DNA of 64,000 nucleotides from Peribacillus simplex (GCF_001578185.1 NZ_CP011008.1:3624001-3688000), one strand, 5' to 3'; numbered from the stretch's first letter, positions 1 through 10,618 are shown. Made by a program: numbers and translations. Notes: a model not told the origin generated them from the letters alone.

Positions 1-44
1 GAGTGCAGGGGAATTCCCCCGCACTCTTTTTAATTTTAGCATTC

Positions 45-767
45 CTATCCTTTTGCTTTCTTTTCCTTCTCTTTTTCTGCCCTGTAAAATTCGTGGAACA
101 TCTTCATCAAGGCACGCTTTTCGATCCTTGATACATAACTGCGGGAAATGCCAAGCTCTTTAGCGATTTCACGCTGGGTTTTTTCCTTTTTTAAATCCAG
201 TCCGAACCTGCCGACAATGACTTCCTTTTCCCGTTCATCCAAAATATCAATATACTTTTTCACTTTTTCAATTTCCATATTAAGCTGAATCGTATCGATG
301 ACATCTTCCGATTCCGATTTCAGTACATCGATTAAACTGATTTCATTTCCCTCTTTATCCTGACCGATTGGATCATGCAGGGAAATATCTTTTTTCGTTT
401 TCTTAGTCGCTCGTAAATGCATTAAGATCTCATTCTCAATGCATCGCGCCGCATATGTGGCCAGCTTCGTACCCTTCCCATCCGAATAACTCTCAATGGC
501 CTTTATCAAACCAATTGTTCCTATTGAAATCAAATCCTCTGTATCTTCGCCCGTATTCTCGAATTTCTTGACGATATGGGCAACAAGCCTGAGATTATGC
601 TCGATCAGGATGTTACGGGCATCACCATCTCCCTCACTCATAAGCTTCAGATATTTCTTTTCATCCTGAGATGACAAGGGCTGGGGAAAAGCGTTGTTTT
701 TCACATAGGAAACTAATAAGTAAAATTCTTTGATAATATAGCCGACAGCTGTAAGTATTCCGGGCAT
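45..767 (-). CDS. sigK: RNA polymerase sporulation sigma factor SigK (pro-sigma-K)
   Basis: Mother-cell late sporulation sigma factor that directs RNA polymerase to coat and spore-maturation genes. The protein is 240 aa, the normal pro-SigK length. It has an N-terminal hydrophobic pro-sequence ([19 protein letters not shown]) followed by [10 protein letters not shown], the known SpoIVFB cleavage region. Next come sigma region 2 ([27 protein letters not shown]) and a region 4 helix-turn-helix ([20 protein letters not shown]). The frame is open to 893, but the ATG at 767 matches the family start and has a GGGGGA-type ribosome site, so I chose it. The coding sequence is continuous, with no skin-like intervening element. 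Identity is very secure; the start is probable. Confidence 0.97.
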   Translation of the reverse strand: MPGILTAVGYIIKEFYLLVSYVKNNAFPQPLSSQDEKKYLKLMSEGDGDARNILIEHNLRLVAHIVKKFENTGEDTEDLISIGTIGLIKAIESYSDGKGTKLATYAARCIENEILMHLRATKKTKKDISLHDPIGQDKEGNEISLIDVLKSESEDVIDTIQLNMEIEKVKKYIDILDEREKEVIVGRFGLDLKKEKTQREIAKELGISRSYVSRIEKRALMKMFHEFYRAEKEKEKKAKG

Positions 768-891
768 TGGTTTCATCCCCCGTTTCTTTGCTTCCCTATT
801 CATACCTATGCAACTGTGGGCTTGTACGTGTCTGTCCCACTGAAAGAAATCATGAAGTATTAAATGTTCAAACCAGAATGGGTGAATTCTC

Positions 892-920
892 AAACGGACG
901 AATACTAACGTACATATAAT
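892..920 (+). promoter_or_regulatory. possible mother-cell (sigma-K/E type) promoter
   Basis: CATATAAT at 913-920 resembles a sigma-E/K -10 element. An AAAC at 892-895 lies 17 bp upstream, in the position of the -35 AC of sigma-K promoters. It sits about 35 bp before the start of the small Cys/Gly-rich gene at 955. This is pattern inference only. Confidence 0.4.
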
Positions 921-954
921 GAAAGTGAATTTTTAAGGAAAGGAGGGTTTTAGG

Positions 955-1143
955 ATGGGATATAACTTTGGACCATACGGTTGCAGCTATGGTTATCCGC
1001 CTCCTGCACCTTGTTGTGAAGGATCCGGTTACTTGTTTAGTTATGGCCTGTTTATTGTCCTCTTGATTTTATTGCTCATTTTCGGGTTTTGGTGGTTCCC
1101 GGGATGTGGGTTTGGTTATGGCGGACCAGGTCCGTGCTGCTGA
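955..1143 (+). CDS. small Gly/Cys-rich single-membrane-span protein, probably sporulation-related
   Basis: 62 aa. The N-terminus is rich in Gly, Tyr, Pro and Cys (GYNFGPYGCSYGYPPPAPCC). One strongly hydrophobic span follows (LFIVLLILLLIFGFWWF), then a tail ending GYGGPGPCC. It has a very strong ribosome site (AAGGAAAGGAGGG) and its own terminator at 1161. The composition resembles YjcZ-like small spore proteins of Bacillus, but with more cysteine, so assignment to that family is only an inference. Paired CC motifs at both ends could form disulfides or bind metal. The sigma-K-like promoter upstream fits expression in the mother cell. Confidence 0.75.
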   Translation: MGYNFGPYGCSYGYPPPAPCCEGSGYLFSYGLFIVLLILLLIFGFWWFPGCGFGYGGPGPCC

Positions 1144-1160
1144 TGCAAACAAAGAAAAAA

Positions 1161-1190
1161 ACTCGGCCAGAGTGCCGAGTTTCCCCTTTT
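1161..1190 (+). terminator. rho-independent terminator of the small Cys-rich gene
   Basis: ACTCGGC (1161-1167) pairs with GCCGAGT (1174-1180) across a 6-nt loop, followed by TTTCCCCTTTT. It ends the transcript of the gene at 955-1143. Confidence 0.85.
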
Positions 1191-1201
1191 ACATATTCAT
1201 T

Positions 1202-1291
1202 TCAGCGGATGATAGGCTCAACGGAAACATTTACGGATATCTCAGTTCCGATGACCTCAGTGTAAATTAGCGTCATCTGCATTGAGAACAT
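1202..1291 (-). CDS. putative 29-aa small protein with start codon inside a hairpin
   Basis: Short open frame MFSMQMTLIYTEVIGTEI..., ending VEPIIR. A GAGGAG ribosome site lies 9 nt before the ATG. I do not recognise a family. The pattern L-I-Y-T-E-V-I-G-T-E-I-S-V-N-V-S resembles the start of the 33-aa protein encoded at 1825-1926 (LYLYGIVTNQISRSVS), which suggests relatedness, but this is judged by eye. The start codon lies in the stem of a hairpin (1287-1324) whose loop holds the ribosome site. The ribosome site supports it as a real small gene, but no homologue is recalled. Confidence 0.45.
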   Translation of the reverse strand: MFSMQMTLIYTEVIGTEISVNVSVEPIIR

Positions 1292-1324
1292 GATGGATCA
1301 CTCCTCACCGCGATTCATCATGTT
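1287..1324 (-). promoter_or_regulatory. hairpin enclosing ribosome site and start codon
   Basis: AACATGATG (1287-1295) and CATCATGTT (1316-1324) form a perfect 9-bp stem. In the minus-strand RNA the GAGGAG ribosome site lies in the loop and the ATG of the 29-aa frame lies in the stem. This could limit translation initiation. Confidence 0.5.
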
Positions 1325-1524
1325 TCCAACATCCTTTTCCGCTGTTTAGGTGAACATTTTTTTATACAAACCATGTCTATACTGTGAAACGTCGGCAAAC
1401 CCGTTAGCCGGTATCCTTCTCCTGCCAATAGCAACGCTTCTCTCCTTTTACATATACCAATTTATCCATATTACCCTCCCACCTTTCTTAAAAATCATTT
1501 ATGGAATACCAACCTCATATCTCT

Positions 1525-1665
1525 TTAGAAAAAAGGACGATGCTTCAGCGCTTTATCTAGATGTTCTTCTCGGATCTTGTGGATTCTCTCCTGTTGCAAA
1601 CATTCCTCGGCAGTCATTTTTTTCAATTTAATCGTGATGGTGAAGAAAAGCATATTCAGTGTCAT
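1525..1665 (-). CDS. yrzI: YrzI family small protein
   Basis: 46 aa, starting MTLNMLFFTITIKLKKMTAEE, with the short hydrophobic head and charged helical tail (QERIHKIREEHLDKALKH) typical of the YrzI family of Bacillus. The longer frame reaches 1776, but the ATG at 1665 has a near-perfect ribosome site (AAAGGAGGTGAT) and gives the family length. Function is unknown. Two terminator-like hairpins lie directly upstream, so it needs either its own promoter between them and the start, or read-through. Confidence 0.8.
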   Translation of the reverse strand: MTLNMLFFTITIKLKKMTAEECLQQERIHKIREEHLDKALKHRPFF

Positions 1666-1710
1666 AATATCACCTCCTTTAAGGGAGCGGCCCAACAAAA
1701 AGGCATAAAA

Positions 1711-1793
1711 AGGCCGCAGAAAGTTACGTCCTCCTGCGGGATTTTTTAAATATAAAAAGGCCGCAGGATAAAACACTTCTCCCTGCGGCCGCT
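1711..1793 (-). terminator. two tandem GC-rich terminator hairpins
   Basis: The first hairpin met by a leftward transcript has a 9-bp stem, CCTGCGGCC/GGCCGCAGG (1782-1790 with 1759-1767), followed by TTTTTATA. The second has CCGCAG/CTGCGG (1714-1719 with 1734-1739), followed by TTTTTATG. The two share the CTGCGGCCTTTTTAT ending and look duplicated. They lie between the 33-aa gene and yrzI. Confidence 0.75.
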
Positions 1794-1824
1794 ATGTCTG
1801 AATGATTAATAAAGCCAAATTGCT

Positions 1825-1926
1825 TTAGAAATATTCCGCTTGGCACAGGTCGAATGGTATGTGATTGTTATTTGAAACGGACCGGCTGATCTGATTTGTG
1901 ACGATTCCATATAAATACAATTTCAT
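1825..1926 (-). CDS. putative 33-aa small protein
   Basis: The frame starts MKLYLYGIVTNQISRSVS and ends DLCQAEYF. The start at 1926 is chosen because GGGAGG lies 9 nt upstream; the open frame continues to 2010 without a better site. No family is recognised. Its first half resembles the 29-aa frame at 1202-1291. A strong terminator follows at 1759-1790, which supports a leftward transcript here. Confidence 0.5.
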   Translation of the reverse strand: MKLYLYGIVTNQISRSVSNNNHIPFDLCQAEYF

Positions 1927-2120
1927 TTTCCTCGACCTCCCTTTGGAATATTTTATATTACCTGGTAAGTATATCCACAAATTCGATATTTGTAAACGGC
2001 TTTTGCCCATTTTTTTGAAATTTCTTTCTTTCTTCCTATTTCCACTTAGCCATTATCACTTAAATGAGGCAATGGGTAGGATATATCTACCCATATAACG
2101 GGCAATAAGATAAACAAAAA

Positions 2121-2150
2121 AACCTGATTCTTGAAAGAATCAGGTTTTTT
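2121..2150. terminator. bidirectional terminator after yrhC
   Basis: AACCTGATTCT pairs with AGAATCAGGTT, with T-runs on both sides. It closes the leftward yrrT-mtnN-mccA-mccB-yrhC operon. Confidence 0.85.
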
Positions 2151-2151
2151 T

Positions 2152-2418
2152 CTATTGTTGTAAAGAGTCCTGGTCATCCATTTCCGCCAGGGTCTTTTTA
2201 TATTTTTTGGATAATCGGAAAAATACTATGGATATGCCAAGGAACATTATTGTCGCTCCCATATAGACATATGTGTCAATCATCGCTTTGTCGCCAGTGG
2301 GAAGGATGGTTCCTAAATAGAAGAACGAGCCGGCACATAGCAAGGTGATCGCAAATTGTTTAAAATCGACCATTTTCGAACGCAGCATTGCAGCCGTTTG
2401 TTTTTTGCGGTTTTTCAT
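2152..2418 (-). CDS. yrhC: YrhC family protein
   Basis: 88 aa with two predicted membrane spans (FAITLLCAGSFFYLGTILP and YVYMGATIMFLGISIVFF) and a charged tail. Sequence and position match YrhC, the last gene of the methionine-to-cysteine operon in Bacillus. Function is unknown. An AGAAGGTGG ribosome site precedes the ATG. It lies 115 bp after mccB and just before the operon terminator. Confidence 0.9.
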   Translation of the reverse strand: MKNRKKQTAAMLRSKMVDFKQFAITLLCAGSFFYLGTILPTGDKAMIDTYVYMGATIMFLGISIVFFRLSKKYKKTLAEMDDQDSLQQ

Positions 2419-2533
2419 GCCATTCCACCTTCTTTCAAGCTAATAAGATATCGATATCTCATTTTACCATATTCATTCCAAATGACAGGGTGTAAATAAT
2501 GGCAGCAAGCTATGAAGCGGTCCCTCTTCCGAT

Positions 2534-4598
<2,065 letters not shown>

Positions 4599-4692
4599 AT
4601 TCGGACATCCTTTCATAGTTATCCTACCAATTTAATAAGAATTATGCAATAAAGAATAATCAGCGGAAAGACTTCCGCTGATCACTAATCAT

Positions 4693-5388
4693 TCATTTCA
4701 TTTTTTCAACCATTTTCAATATCAGTGCCGCTGAATGTAGAGCCGCCGTTTCCAGGAATTTATCAAAGGAAATATTGGACTCCTTACCTGCTATATCCGA
4801 AAGGGAACGAATGATGACAAATGGTGTTTTGAATTGGAAGGCTACCTGTGCAATGGCTGCCGCTTCCATTTCCACCGCGTATAAATCGGAAAATTTCCCT
4901 CTGACGAATTCAACCCTGTCTGGATCATTCATGAAAGAATCCCCCGTCACGATCAGCCCTTTCGCCACTTGCATATTCTCTATTTCTTTAGCTGCTTCTT
5001 CTGCGATTGCAAGAAGTTTTTCATCAGGGATGAAAGCTGCAGGCAGCTGAGGGACTTGACCGTACTCATATCCAAAAATCGTCACGTCCACATCATGATG
5101 GCGAACTTCCGAGGATATGACCACATCCCCGACATTCAGTGCTGTATGATAACCGCCGGCAGAGCCAGTATTTATGACCGCATCCGGTTTGAATTTTTCT
5201 AAAAGGATCGTAGTGGACATTGCCGCATTCACTTTACCTATTCCCGATTTAAGCAAAATGACCTCGATACCATTCAGTGTGCCTGTATTGAACTCGGAAC
5301 CGGCAATGGTCACCTGCTCCAAACCTTCCAATTTATCACGTAAAATTGTAACTTCTTCTTCCATTGCTCCGATTATGGCTACTTTCAT
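4693..5388 (-). CDS. mtnN: 5'-methylthioadenosine/S-adenosylhomocysteine nucleosidase
   Basis: 231 aa, normal length for MTA/SAH nucleosidase, which removes adenine from SAH and MTA and so feeds homocysteine salvage. It starts [20 protein letters not shown]. Further family motifs are [18 protein letters not shown], the nucleoside-binding [12 protein letters not shown], and the catalytic Asp in [12 protein letters not shown]. The frame is open upstream to 5436, but the ATG at 5388 is the family start and has AGAGG 9 nt before it. It lies between yrrT and mccA in the sulfur-salvage operon. Confidence 0.96.
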   Translation of the reverse strand: MKVAIIGAMEEEVTILRDKLEGLEQVTIAGSEFNTGTLNGIEVILLKSGIGKVNAAMSTTILLEKFKPDAVINTGSAGGYHTALNVGDVVISSEVRHHDVDVTIFGYEYGQVPQLPAAFIPDEKLLAIAEEAAKEIENMQVAKGLIVTGDSFMNDPDRVEFVRGKFSDLYAVEMEAAAIAQVAFQFKTPFVIIRSLSDIAGKESNISFDKFLETAALHSAALILKMVEKMK

Positions 5389-5404
5389 TAGTAAAAACCT
5401 CTTC

Positions 5405-6043
5405 CTATAATTTTTCCGCCTCCATAATCCAGACAAATTGATTGCAGCGCTCGAAGTTCACTTTATATCCATTTGCTTCAAGTGCTTTTTCCAAAAAAGG
5501 AATCGTCGTATAATATTCCGTTTGCAAATCGTTCGCCAAATTATGAAAGCCCGCCTGCCTTGCATCAGAAATCGCTTGTTCATGCGCTTCCCTGGATTGA
5601 TACATCGTATCCGCAAACACTATTTTACCACCAGTATTCAGTAACTTTCCATAGCTGGCTATCGCTTTTTCTTTTTCTTCATCGGTTAAATGATGAAACG
5701 CGTACGTACTCACGATCGAATCAACCTGTTCCGGCTTCGGAAAATCGATAAAATCGCCATCTACAATTTCTGTTTTCCCTTGCAACTTGCTTACCGCTAT
5801 TTCCCTCATGGCAGGTGATGGCTCGATTCCCGATACCTTCAGGCCTTTCTTCAAAAGCCTTTCCGTCAAATTCCCGGTACCTACGCCAAACTCAAGCACA
5901 TGGCCATGAACCCGATTGGTGACGCTGTCCAATATCCTATCATAATGTTTAAAAACCTCTTGATACTCAATATCGTGTCCACCAACCGTATCATCATACG
6001 ATTTCGACCATTCCTCAAATAAATCTATAAATTCTCTGCCCAT
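5405..6043 (-). CDS. yrrT: SAM-dependent methyltransferase YrrT
   Basis: 212 aa class I methyltransferase, matching YrrT in length and in position as first gene of the operon. The SAM-binding motif is [17 protein letters not shown], with the acidic loop SGIEPS and motif IV region [14 protein letters not shown]. Substrate is unknown. The natural leader of this copy has been replaced: the sequence upstream of the ATG is nearly identical to that upstream of mccB (GGGTGGTATATAAAATG versus GGGAGGTATATAAAATG) and is joined to a truncated mccA copy. Expression must therefore come from further upstream or from a new promoter. Confidence 0.93.
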   Translation of the reverse strand: MGREFIDLFEEWSKSYDDTVGGHDIEYQEVFKHYDRILDSVTNRVHGHVLEFGVGTGNLTERLLKKGLKVSGIEPSPAMREIAVSKLQGKTEIVDGDFIDFPKPEQVDSIVSTYAFHHLTDEEKEKAIASYGKLLNTGGKIVFADTMYQSREAHEQAISDARQAGFHNLANDLQTEYYTTIPFLEKALEANGYKVNFERCNQFVWIMEAEKL

Positions 6044-6440
6044 TTTATATACCACCCTGATAAATTTTTTTCTAAAGTATCGTTCACTGGAATCCGGGAA
6101 TATCACAACGATATTCGCCCCCACTTGAAGCCTTGGCTGCCTCCTTCATGGCCGCTGCAAATGCCGCGCCAAAAGAATTGCCGACAAACAGGCCTTCTTT
6201 AATCGTCAATTCCTTCACCATATGGAAAAGCTTCACGATCGCTTATCGAATGGATCTTATCAAAATTCGTTTCATCCATATAGATAGGTAAAAATGCCAT
6301 CCATATCCCCTTGGTTTCCTCCCGGATTAAAGTATTCCAGTTAGCCAAAGATACGGACTTCATTCAGTAACCGGAAATGCGTGATTTCAAATCACCGTCG
6401 TCTCCCCAATCAACTCATGGATGTTAGGAAGGACGGTCAT
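6044..6440 (-). pseudogene. decayed duplicate of mccA
   Basis: The region is clearly homologous to mccA at the DNA level at both ends. 6050-6310 matches the 3' part of mccA, and 6315-6440 matches its 5' part including the start. The central portion, about half the gene, is deleted and frameshifts are present. The leader at 6441-6520 also matches that of mccA. It is part of an ancient tandem duplication of the mccA-mtnN-yrrT block. Confidence 0.9.
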
Positions 6441-6529
6441 ATCAGGATACCTTTCTAAGTTATCCTACCAGTTTAGTGAGGTTTATGCAATATAGAATAA
6501 TCGGCGGAAAGGCTTCCGCTGTTCAATAG

Positions 6530-6705
6530 ATTCCTTGTACCTACGCCTGCCTTGTAGCACGTGACCATAAGCCTAATTGGTGAACTTTCCAATAGCCTAT
6601 CAAAATGTTTAATAACGTCTTGATACTCAATATCGTGTCCACCACCGTATCATCATACGATTTCGACCATTCTTCAAATAAATCTATAAATTTCTCTGTC
6701 CCTAT
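6530..6705 (-). pseudogene. truncated, frameshifted duplicate of yrrT 5' end
   Basis: It encodes [17 protein letters not shown], as in YrrT, then shifts frame. The rest of the gene is missing. The start codon position reads ATAGGG. This is presumably the original operon-proximal yrrT copy, still carrying the ancestral upstream region at 6706-6837. Confidence 0.85.
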
Positions 6706-6837
6706 GATTAGATAATAAAACCTATCAGCATAATATGAAATAAACACAAAAACAGTTCTTGTTTTTTAGGCAAATCCATTCATTCAGTTCAGATTGGTGT
6801 TAAACTAACAGTATCTAAATGTTGGAGGGGAACAGTC

Positions 6838-7050
6838 ATGAGTTTTCAACTAGACTTAAACTTATTCGAAGATAAAATAGAATTTTTCGAGGCAGAAAGC
6901 ATTAAAAACCTCGAGGAAAAAATTCAATCACAAATTGAAATCAATAAAGCGATCATGCTTCAGGTTCAATCCGTATCACATCAAATGTATGTAAGCGAGG
7001 AAGGCAGACGTTTTTACAGTGCAGTCGTACACTTTAAAGCAAAAAAGTGA
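6838..7050 (+). CDS. yrzA: DUF2536 family protein YrzA
   Basis: 70 aa, starting MSFQLDLNLFEDKIEFFEAE and ending RFYSAVVHFKAKK. This matches the YrzA/DUF2536 family by the conserved Q-x-NKAIMLQVQSVSHQM core and C-terminal strand. Function unknown. It has a TTGGAGGGG ribosome site and is divergent from the yrrT operon. A bidirectional terminator follows. Confidence 0.9.
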   Translation: MSFQLDLNLFEDKIEFFEAESIKNLEEKIQSQIEINKAIMLQVQSVSHQMYVSEEGRRFYSAVVHFKAKK

Positions 7051-7057
7051 CCACAAT

Positions 7058-7098
7058 GAAAAACCCCCGAAAAGTGGAATTCCTTTCGGGGGTTTTTC
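7058..7098. terminator. bidirectional terminator between yrzA and yrrS
   Basis: AAACCCCCGAAA and TTTCGGGGGTTTTT form a long stem with A/T-runs on both sides. Confidence 0.9.
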
Positions 7099-7117
7099 GT
7101 TAATATTTTTTTATCCA

Positions 7118-7807
7118 TTACCTTTTATCGTTTGTTTTCAGCTCTTCGACTTTTACAGGCTTCCAACCTGATCCGTCCACCCATTCGATATGGACCCGGA
7201 AGGTTTTTGGACTGTTCCCCTCAGAAACGGTACCGATCGCCGTATTAGGCGAACCGCCGTTTTGAAGCCACCAAAGTCTCATGCTTCCTTCATCGATTCC
7301 GGCTCCAAGAGCAATGGCCTTCCTCATTTCATTCCAATCGACTGAGCCTTTTTGGAAGCTTGTAGTGTGTTCCCCGGATTGTTCAGTTCCAACTGGTTTC
7401 CAGCCCTCACTCGTATATGTAGCCGCGACATTGCCATCTCCGCTGCCTTCCACTTCCACAAGTTTGGCATCCCCTGCTTTTTCTGGGTCTGTTCCATCTT
7501 CAGACTTCTCTTCGGTATCTTCCTCCGTTGCTTTGCCATCTTCTTCTGTTGCTTTACTATCTTCTTCGGCCACTTCCTTCCCTGAATCGGTTTCTTCCTC
7601 TTTCCCAGCAGGTTTGTCCACTACTTTCCCCTGTTTATCGGCGATTTGCTTTTGTTCAGTCGTGGCTTTTTTTGATTCAGTGCCACCATCACTTAAGAAA
7701 ATGGTGACAGCAACAATGACGATTAAAATGGAAACGATGGTGATTGCAATATTATATATTTTATTTACTTTTCTTTTTTGATCTCTCTGATTAAAACGTG
7801 AGCCCAA
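7118..7807 (-). CDS. yrrS: YrrS family membrane-anchored protein (DUF1510)
   Basis: 229 aa. A basic N-terminus and one membrane span (IYNIAITIVSILIVIVAVTIF) precede a long acidic Glu/Ser/Lys-rich linker. A C-terminal DUF1510 domain follows (WKPVGTEQSGEHTTSF ... WVDGSGWKPVKVEEL). I chose the TTG at 7807, 8 nt after AAGGGAGG, because the longer ATG frame start at 7828 overlaps that site. It lies downstream of pbpI, as in B. subtilis, so it may work in the cell envelope; its role is unknown. Confidence 0.9.
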   Translation of the reverse strand: MGSRFNQRDQKRKVNKIYNIAITIVSILIVIVAVTIFLSDGGTESKKATTEQKQIADKQGKVVDKPAGKEEETDSGKEVAEEDSKATEEDGKATEEDTEEKSEDGTDPEKAGDAKLVEVEGSGDGNVAATYTSEGWKPVGTEQSGEHTTSFQKGSVDWNEMRKAIALGAGIDEGSMRLWWLQNGGSPNTAIGTVSEGNSPKTFRVHIEWVDGSGWKPVKVEELKTNDKR

Positions 7808-7894
7808 GGTCCATTCCTCCCTTACCATTTCTTACTGCCTCATTTTAACATGATTTAGCTTGAGATAGAAGGGAAGGGTTTCCTACACTTTTCG

Positions 7895-9646
7895 TCAATT
7901 CTCGCTATTGTCCTGGTCCTTGGAGTACAAGACTTTTACAATATCTGAAAAAAGAGGCGTCATGCTGGAACTGTTTTCCTTCGTTTCAAAACTTACGGTA
8001 ACTAGAGCATATTTGGGATTTTTATATGGAAAGTAGCCTGCAAACCATTTATTGAGCTCCCCTTTTTCAATATTCGTCTGAGCTGTACCAGACTTGCCAG
8101 CTACCTCCACAGGCAAATCTTTCAAGGAAGCACCCGTCCCTTTTTCTTCCGTTACGACCTTCCTCAGAAGATACTGCATTTTCATCGTTGTATATGGGGA
8201 AAGTGTCTCACCGCCAATACTTTGACCGGGGAAATCGACTACGGTCGTACTATTGTTAAATTCGACCCTAGAAACGGCTTTGACCTGTTCCTTCTTGCCA
8301 CCGCGGGCAATCGTTGCCATCATATTCGCTATAGCGAGCGGTGTCGTCTGGACATCCTGCTGGCCAATTGCTGTTTTGGCAATCATTTTGGGGTCCTTTT
8401 TTAAGCCGTCATCATGCCAGACCTTCCCGGTTTGTTCATGATGCAACTGGGTAACTTTCGTGTGATAAACATCCCCTTGCCAGCCCGTTTCGCCAATCAA
8501 CCCTAGCATTTTTGCGTATTTATCCAAAAAGTCAGGATTCTTCTTAGAAATTTCCTGTGACAATTCGGCAAACGTCCTGTTACAGCTTTGGGCAAAGCTA
8601 TTTTCAAAATTAAGCATGCCCAGTTCCCTCTGTTTATCCGTTTTCCCGTCAATCGTTAAATTACAATTAAATGTCCTGGTAGGACTAGCCGCTTCATAAT
8701 CGATGGCCGCTGCTGCCGTGACCGTTTTAAAGACGGAACCTGGCGTTTTTTGAGTCAGCATCATATTGACGGCCCCTTCGCCATTCGGATCTTTTATATT
8801 AAGCGCCGGGCGTGATACCATTGCAACGATTTCACTTTTTTCGATATCGATCAGTACGAGACCGCCTTTTTTTATCCCGCGTTCATCGACGAGCTTCTCC
8901 GCTTTTTCCTGAATCTCTTTATCAATGGTCGTTATGACCTTGACTGGGTAGAGGGGATTCGCTGGTTCCACATATTTAACATCGACACCGAACATTGGGC
9001 CTCCGCTGGCATCCACGTGAAAAACGAGCTTCGATTCCCCAGCGGAAAGCAAGAACTCATCAAAGGTCCTTTGCAGTCCCGTATTGCCGATTTTCGTTTC
9101 AGGAGATAAATTCAGGTCGGGATAACGTTTTTTCTTTTCCGCATCTGATATATTCGTCGTGCCGATCAATTGCGCTGCAGGGGTTTGATCGTGATATAAT
9201 TTCTCGTTCACGGCAAAGACCCCGGGAATCTTCAATTGATTGATTGCCTTCGATTGGCTGGGCGTCAACTCTATCGGTTCATCTCCGCCAAATACAAATG
9301 GTTCATCCGCTTGTTCAATTGCCCGTTTCAACTCCGTTTCCGATCTGCCTATTATCGAGGCAATTTCATCTATAGGCCATGTCATTTTTTTCAAAAATGG
9401 AAATAGGACGAGCGTCGGGATCTCTTCATGTGCAAGTGGTTCCCCATTTCTGTCATAAAACTTTCCACGCCCATCATCAATCTTTAATATCTGTGAACGC
9501 TGATTCACACTTGCTTCTATTAGGTTCACATCATGCTTTGAAAAAGATTCTGTCGATACAAGTTGGATGTAGGCGAGCCTTCCTATGAGCATCAGCATGA
9601 AAGTGGTCAATAAAATAGCCAGCAACCTCATTCGTTTCTTTTTCAT
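7895..9646 (-). CDS. pbpI: class B penicillin-binding protein PbpI (PBP4b)
   Basis: 583 aa peptidoglycan transpeptidase, single-pass membrane anchored (LLAILLTTFMLMLIGRLAYIQL). An N-terminal dimerisation domain (residues about 45-250) is followed by a transpeptidase domain with SVFK (SxxK), SCN (SxN) and KSGTAQ. Position next to yrrS and greA supports PbpI/YrrR, which in B. subtilis is expressed in the mother cell during sporulation. The start at 9646 follows CGAGGTG. That site is paired in an inverted repeat with upstream sequence. Confidence 0.94.
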   Translation of the reverse strand: MKKKRMRLLAILLTTFMLMLIGRLAYIQLVSTESFSKHDVNLIEASVNQRSQILKIDDGRGKFYDRNGEPLAHEEIPTLVLFPFLKKMTWPIDEIASIIGRSETELKRAIEQADEPFVFGGDEPIELTPSQSKAINQLKIPGVFAVNEKLYHDQTPAAQLIGTTNISDAEKKKRYPDLNLSPETKIGNTGLQRTFDEFLLSAGESKLVFHVDASGGPMFGVDVKYVEPANPLYPVKVITTIDKEIQEKAEKLVDERGIKKGGLVLIDIEKSEIVAMVSRPALNIKDPNGEGAVNMMLTQKTPGSVFKTVTAAAAIDYEAASPTRTFNCNLTIDGKTDKQRELGMLNFENSFAQSCNRTFAELSQEISKKNPDFLDKYAKMLGLIGETGWQGDVYHTKVTQLHHEQTGKVWHDDGLKKDPKMIAKTAIGQQDVQTTPLAIANMMATIARGGKKEQVKAVSRVEFNNSTTVVDFPGQSIGGETLSPYTTMKMQYLLRKVVTEEKGTGASLKDLPVEVAGKSGTAQTNIEKGELNKWFAGYFPYKNPKYALVTVSFETKENSSSMTPLFSDIVKVLYSKDQDNSEN

Positions 9647-9652
9647 AAAATA

Positions 9653-9679
9653 CACCTCGTAACCATTGTTGACGAGGTG
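9653..9679 (-). promoter_or_regulatory. hairpin covering the pbpI ribosome site
   Basis: CACCTCGT (9653-9660) pairs perfectly with ACGAGGTG (9672-9679) over an 11-nt loop. On the minus strand the downstream arm is the GAGGTG ribosome site of pbpI, so the stem would mask it. No T-run follows. Confidence 0.55.
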
Positions 9680-9727
9680 CGAATTTTTAAACAATTATGA
9701 ACAAATTTATCAATTCATTTTTCCGAT

Positions 9728-9760
9728 AAAAAAGAGGATGCCCCTATGGACACCCTCTTA
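9728..9760 (-). terminator. greA terminator
   Basis: In the leftward sense AAGAGGGTGTCC and GGGCATCCTCTT form the stem, followed by TTTTTTATC. It lies 9 bp after greA. Confidence 0.85.
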
Positions 9761-9768
9761 AGCCGTAT

Positions 9769-10245
9769 TTAGCTGATGGAAACAATCTTGACGCTCATTT
9801 CGCCGCCAGGTGTCATGATCGATACCTTGTCGCCGACCCTTTTCCCTATTAGGCTTTTCGCGATTGGAGAATCATTGGAAATTTTCCCTTCGAATGGGTC
9901 AGCTTCAACACTTCCTACGATGGAGTATGTTTCTTCGTCACCATTTGGGAGTTCTACGAATGTTACCGACTTCCCAAGTGAAACTGTATCTGTATTCGAA
10001 TCATTGCCTTCAATGATTTTAGCATTACGGATCATGTTTTCGATTGTTGTAATTCGTCCTTCAACGAATGCCTGCTCTTCTTTTGCGGAATCGTACTCCG
10101 AGTTTTCGGAAAGATCCCCAAAACTGCGGGCGATTTTAATTCTCTCCACCACTTCTTTACGTTTAACCGTTTTTAATTGTTCCAGTTCCTGTTCAAGCTT
10201 TAACTTTCCTTCTTTAGTCATTGGATACTCTTTTTCAATTGCCAA
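9769..10245 (-). CDS. greA: transcription elongation factor GreA
   Basis: 158 aa. GreA rescues backtracked RNA polymerase by stimulating transcript cleavage. The N-terminal coiled coil carries the conserved tip acidic residues in [17 protein letters not shown]. The C-terminal FKBP-like domain contains [21 protein letters not shown]. It normally follows udk directly; here the two are separated by the 3.2-kb inserted element. Confidence 0.97.
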   Translation of the reverse strand: MAIEKEYPMTKEGKLKLEQELEQLKTVKRKEVVERIKIARSFGDLSENSEYDSAKEEQAFVEGRITTIENMIRNAKIIEGNDSNTDTVSLGKSVTFVELPNGDEETYSIVGSVEADPFEGKISNDSPIAKSLIGKRVGDKVSIMTPGGEMSVKIVSIS

Positions 10246-10549
10246 AACCCTTCACTCCTTCTAATTCTTTACAGCAAGCATTCGCTGTGACAAGTTTATG
10301 TACTATAAGTGCTTAACCCTAATACTCGAGTCAAAATATATAATTGCGCGAATAAAAAAGTACGCGCATTGATACTAAGAAACATCCGTTCCTTAGTATA
10401 TAAACCGACTGCGGTGAGCAGCCGGTTCGTTCTGTATCAAGAATAGAGTATTGCGTTTTCCAACATTTGTCCAGTCTTTCCCAATAAATAAATGGGATTT
10501 TTTTAAAAAACGGAGGAAAATGGCACATATCATTATTTATGCTATGTTA
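10246..10549. other. greA leader region, no gene seen
   Basis: Holds the GGAGTG-type ribosome site of greA and two hairpins. TACTAAG.../...CTTAGTA lies at about 10373-10398 and ACCG-CTGC/GCAG-CGGT at about 10403-10427. The open frame crossing it looks spurious. The hairpins may be the old udk terminator or greA leader structures. Confidence 0.5.
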
Positions 10550-10618
10550 TTACAAAAAAGACTTTTGTTCAAGGATTGTTTGAATTTTTGTCACCATAAG
10601 GTCAAACGTTATATGGGA
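10550..10618 (-). pseudogene. displaced original 3' end of udk
   Basis: In the udk frame this reads FDLMVTKIQTILEQKSFL followed by TAA. The intact udk ends [17 protein letters not shown]. The shared DLMVTKI lies in the 22-bp att repeat; the following residues differ. As I recall the B. subtilis Udk tail (TILEQ...), this fragment looks more native than the tail now attached to udk. It therefore appears to be the old gene end, pushed 3.2 kb away by integration. Confidence 0.8.
10584..10605. repeat. att core, greA-side copy
   Basis: 22 bp identical to 13744-13765. On the minus strand it encodes DLMVTKI of Udk. Confidence 0.9.

Noticed and set aside
45..893. Possible interruption of sigK by a skin-like element
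   Set aside because: The SigK frame is continuous through regions 2 and 4, with normal length and no recombinase nearby.
1350..1631. 93-aa plus-strand frame opposite yrzI
   Set aside because: No ribosome site; yrzI on the other strand has a near-perfect one.
7281..7781. 166-aa frame antisense to yrrS
   Set aside because: A shadow of the acidic low-complexity yrrS linker; no ribosome site or family.
10331..10528. 65-aa frame upstream of greA
   Set aside because: No ribosome site, and it crosses leader hairpins; probably chance.
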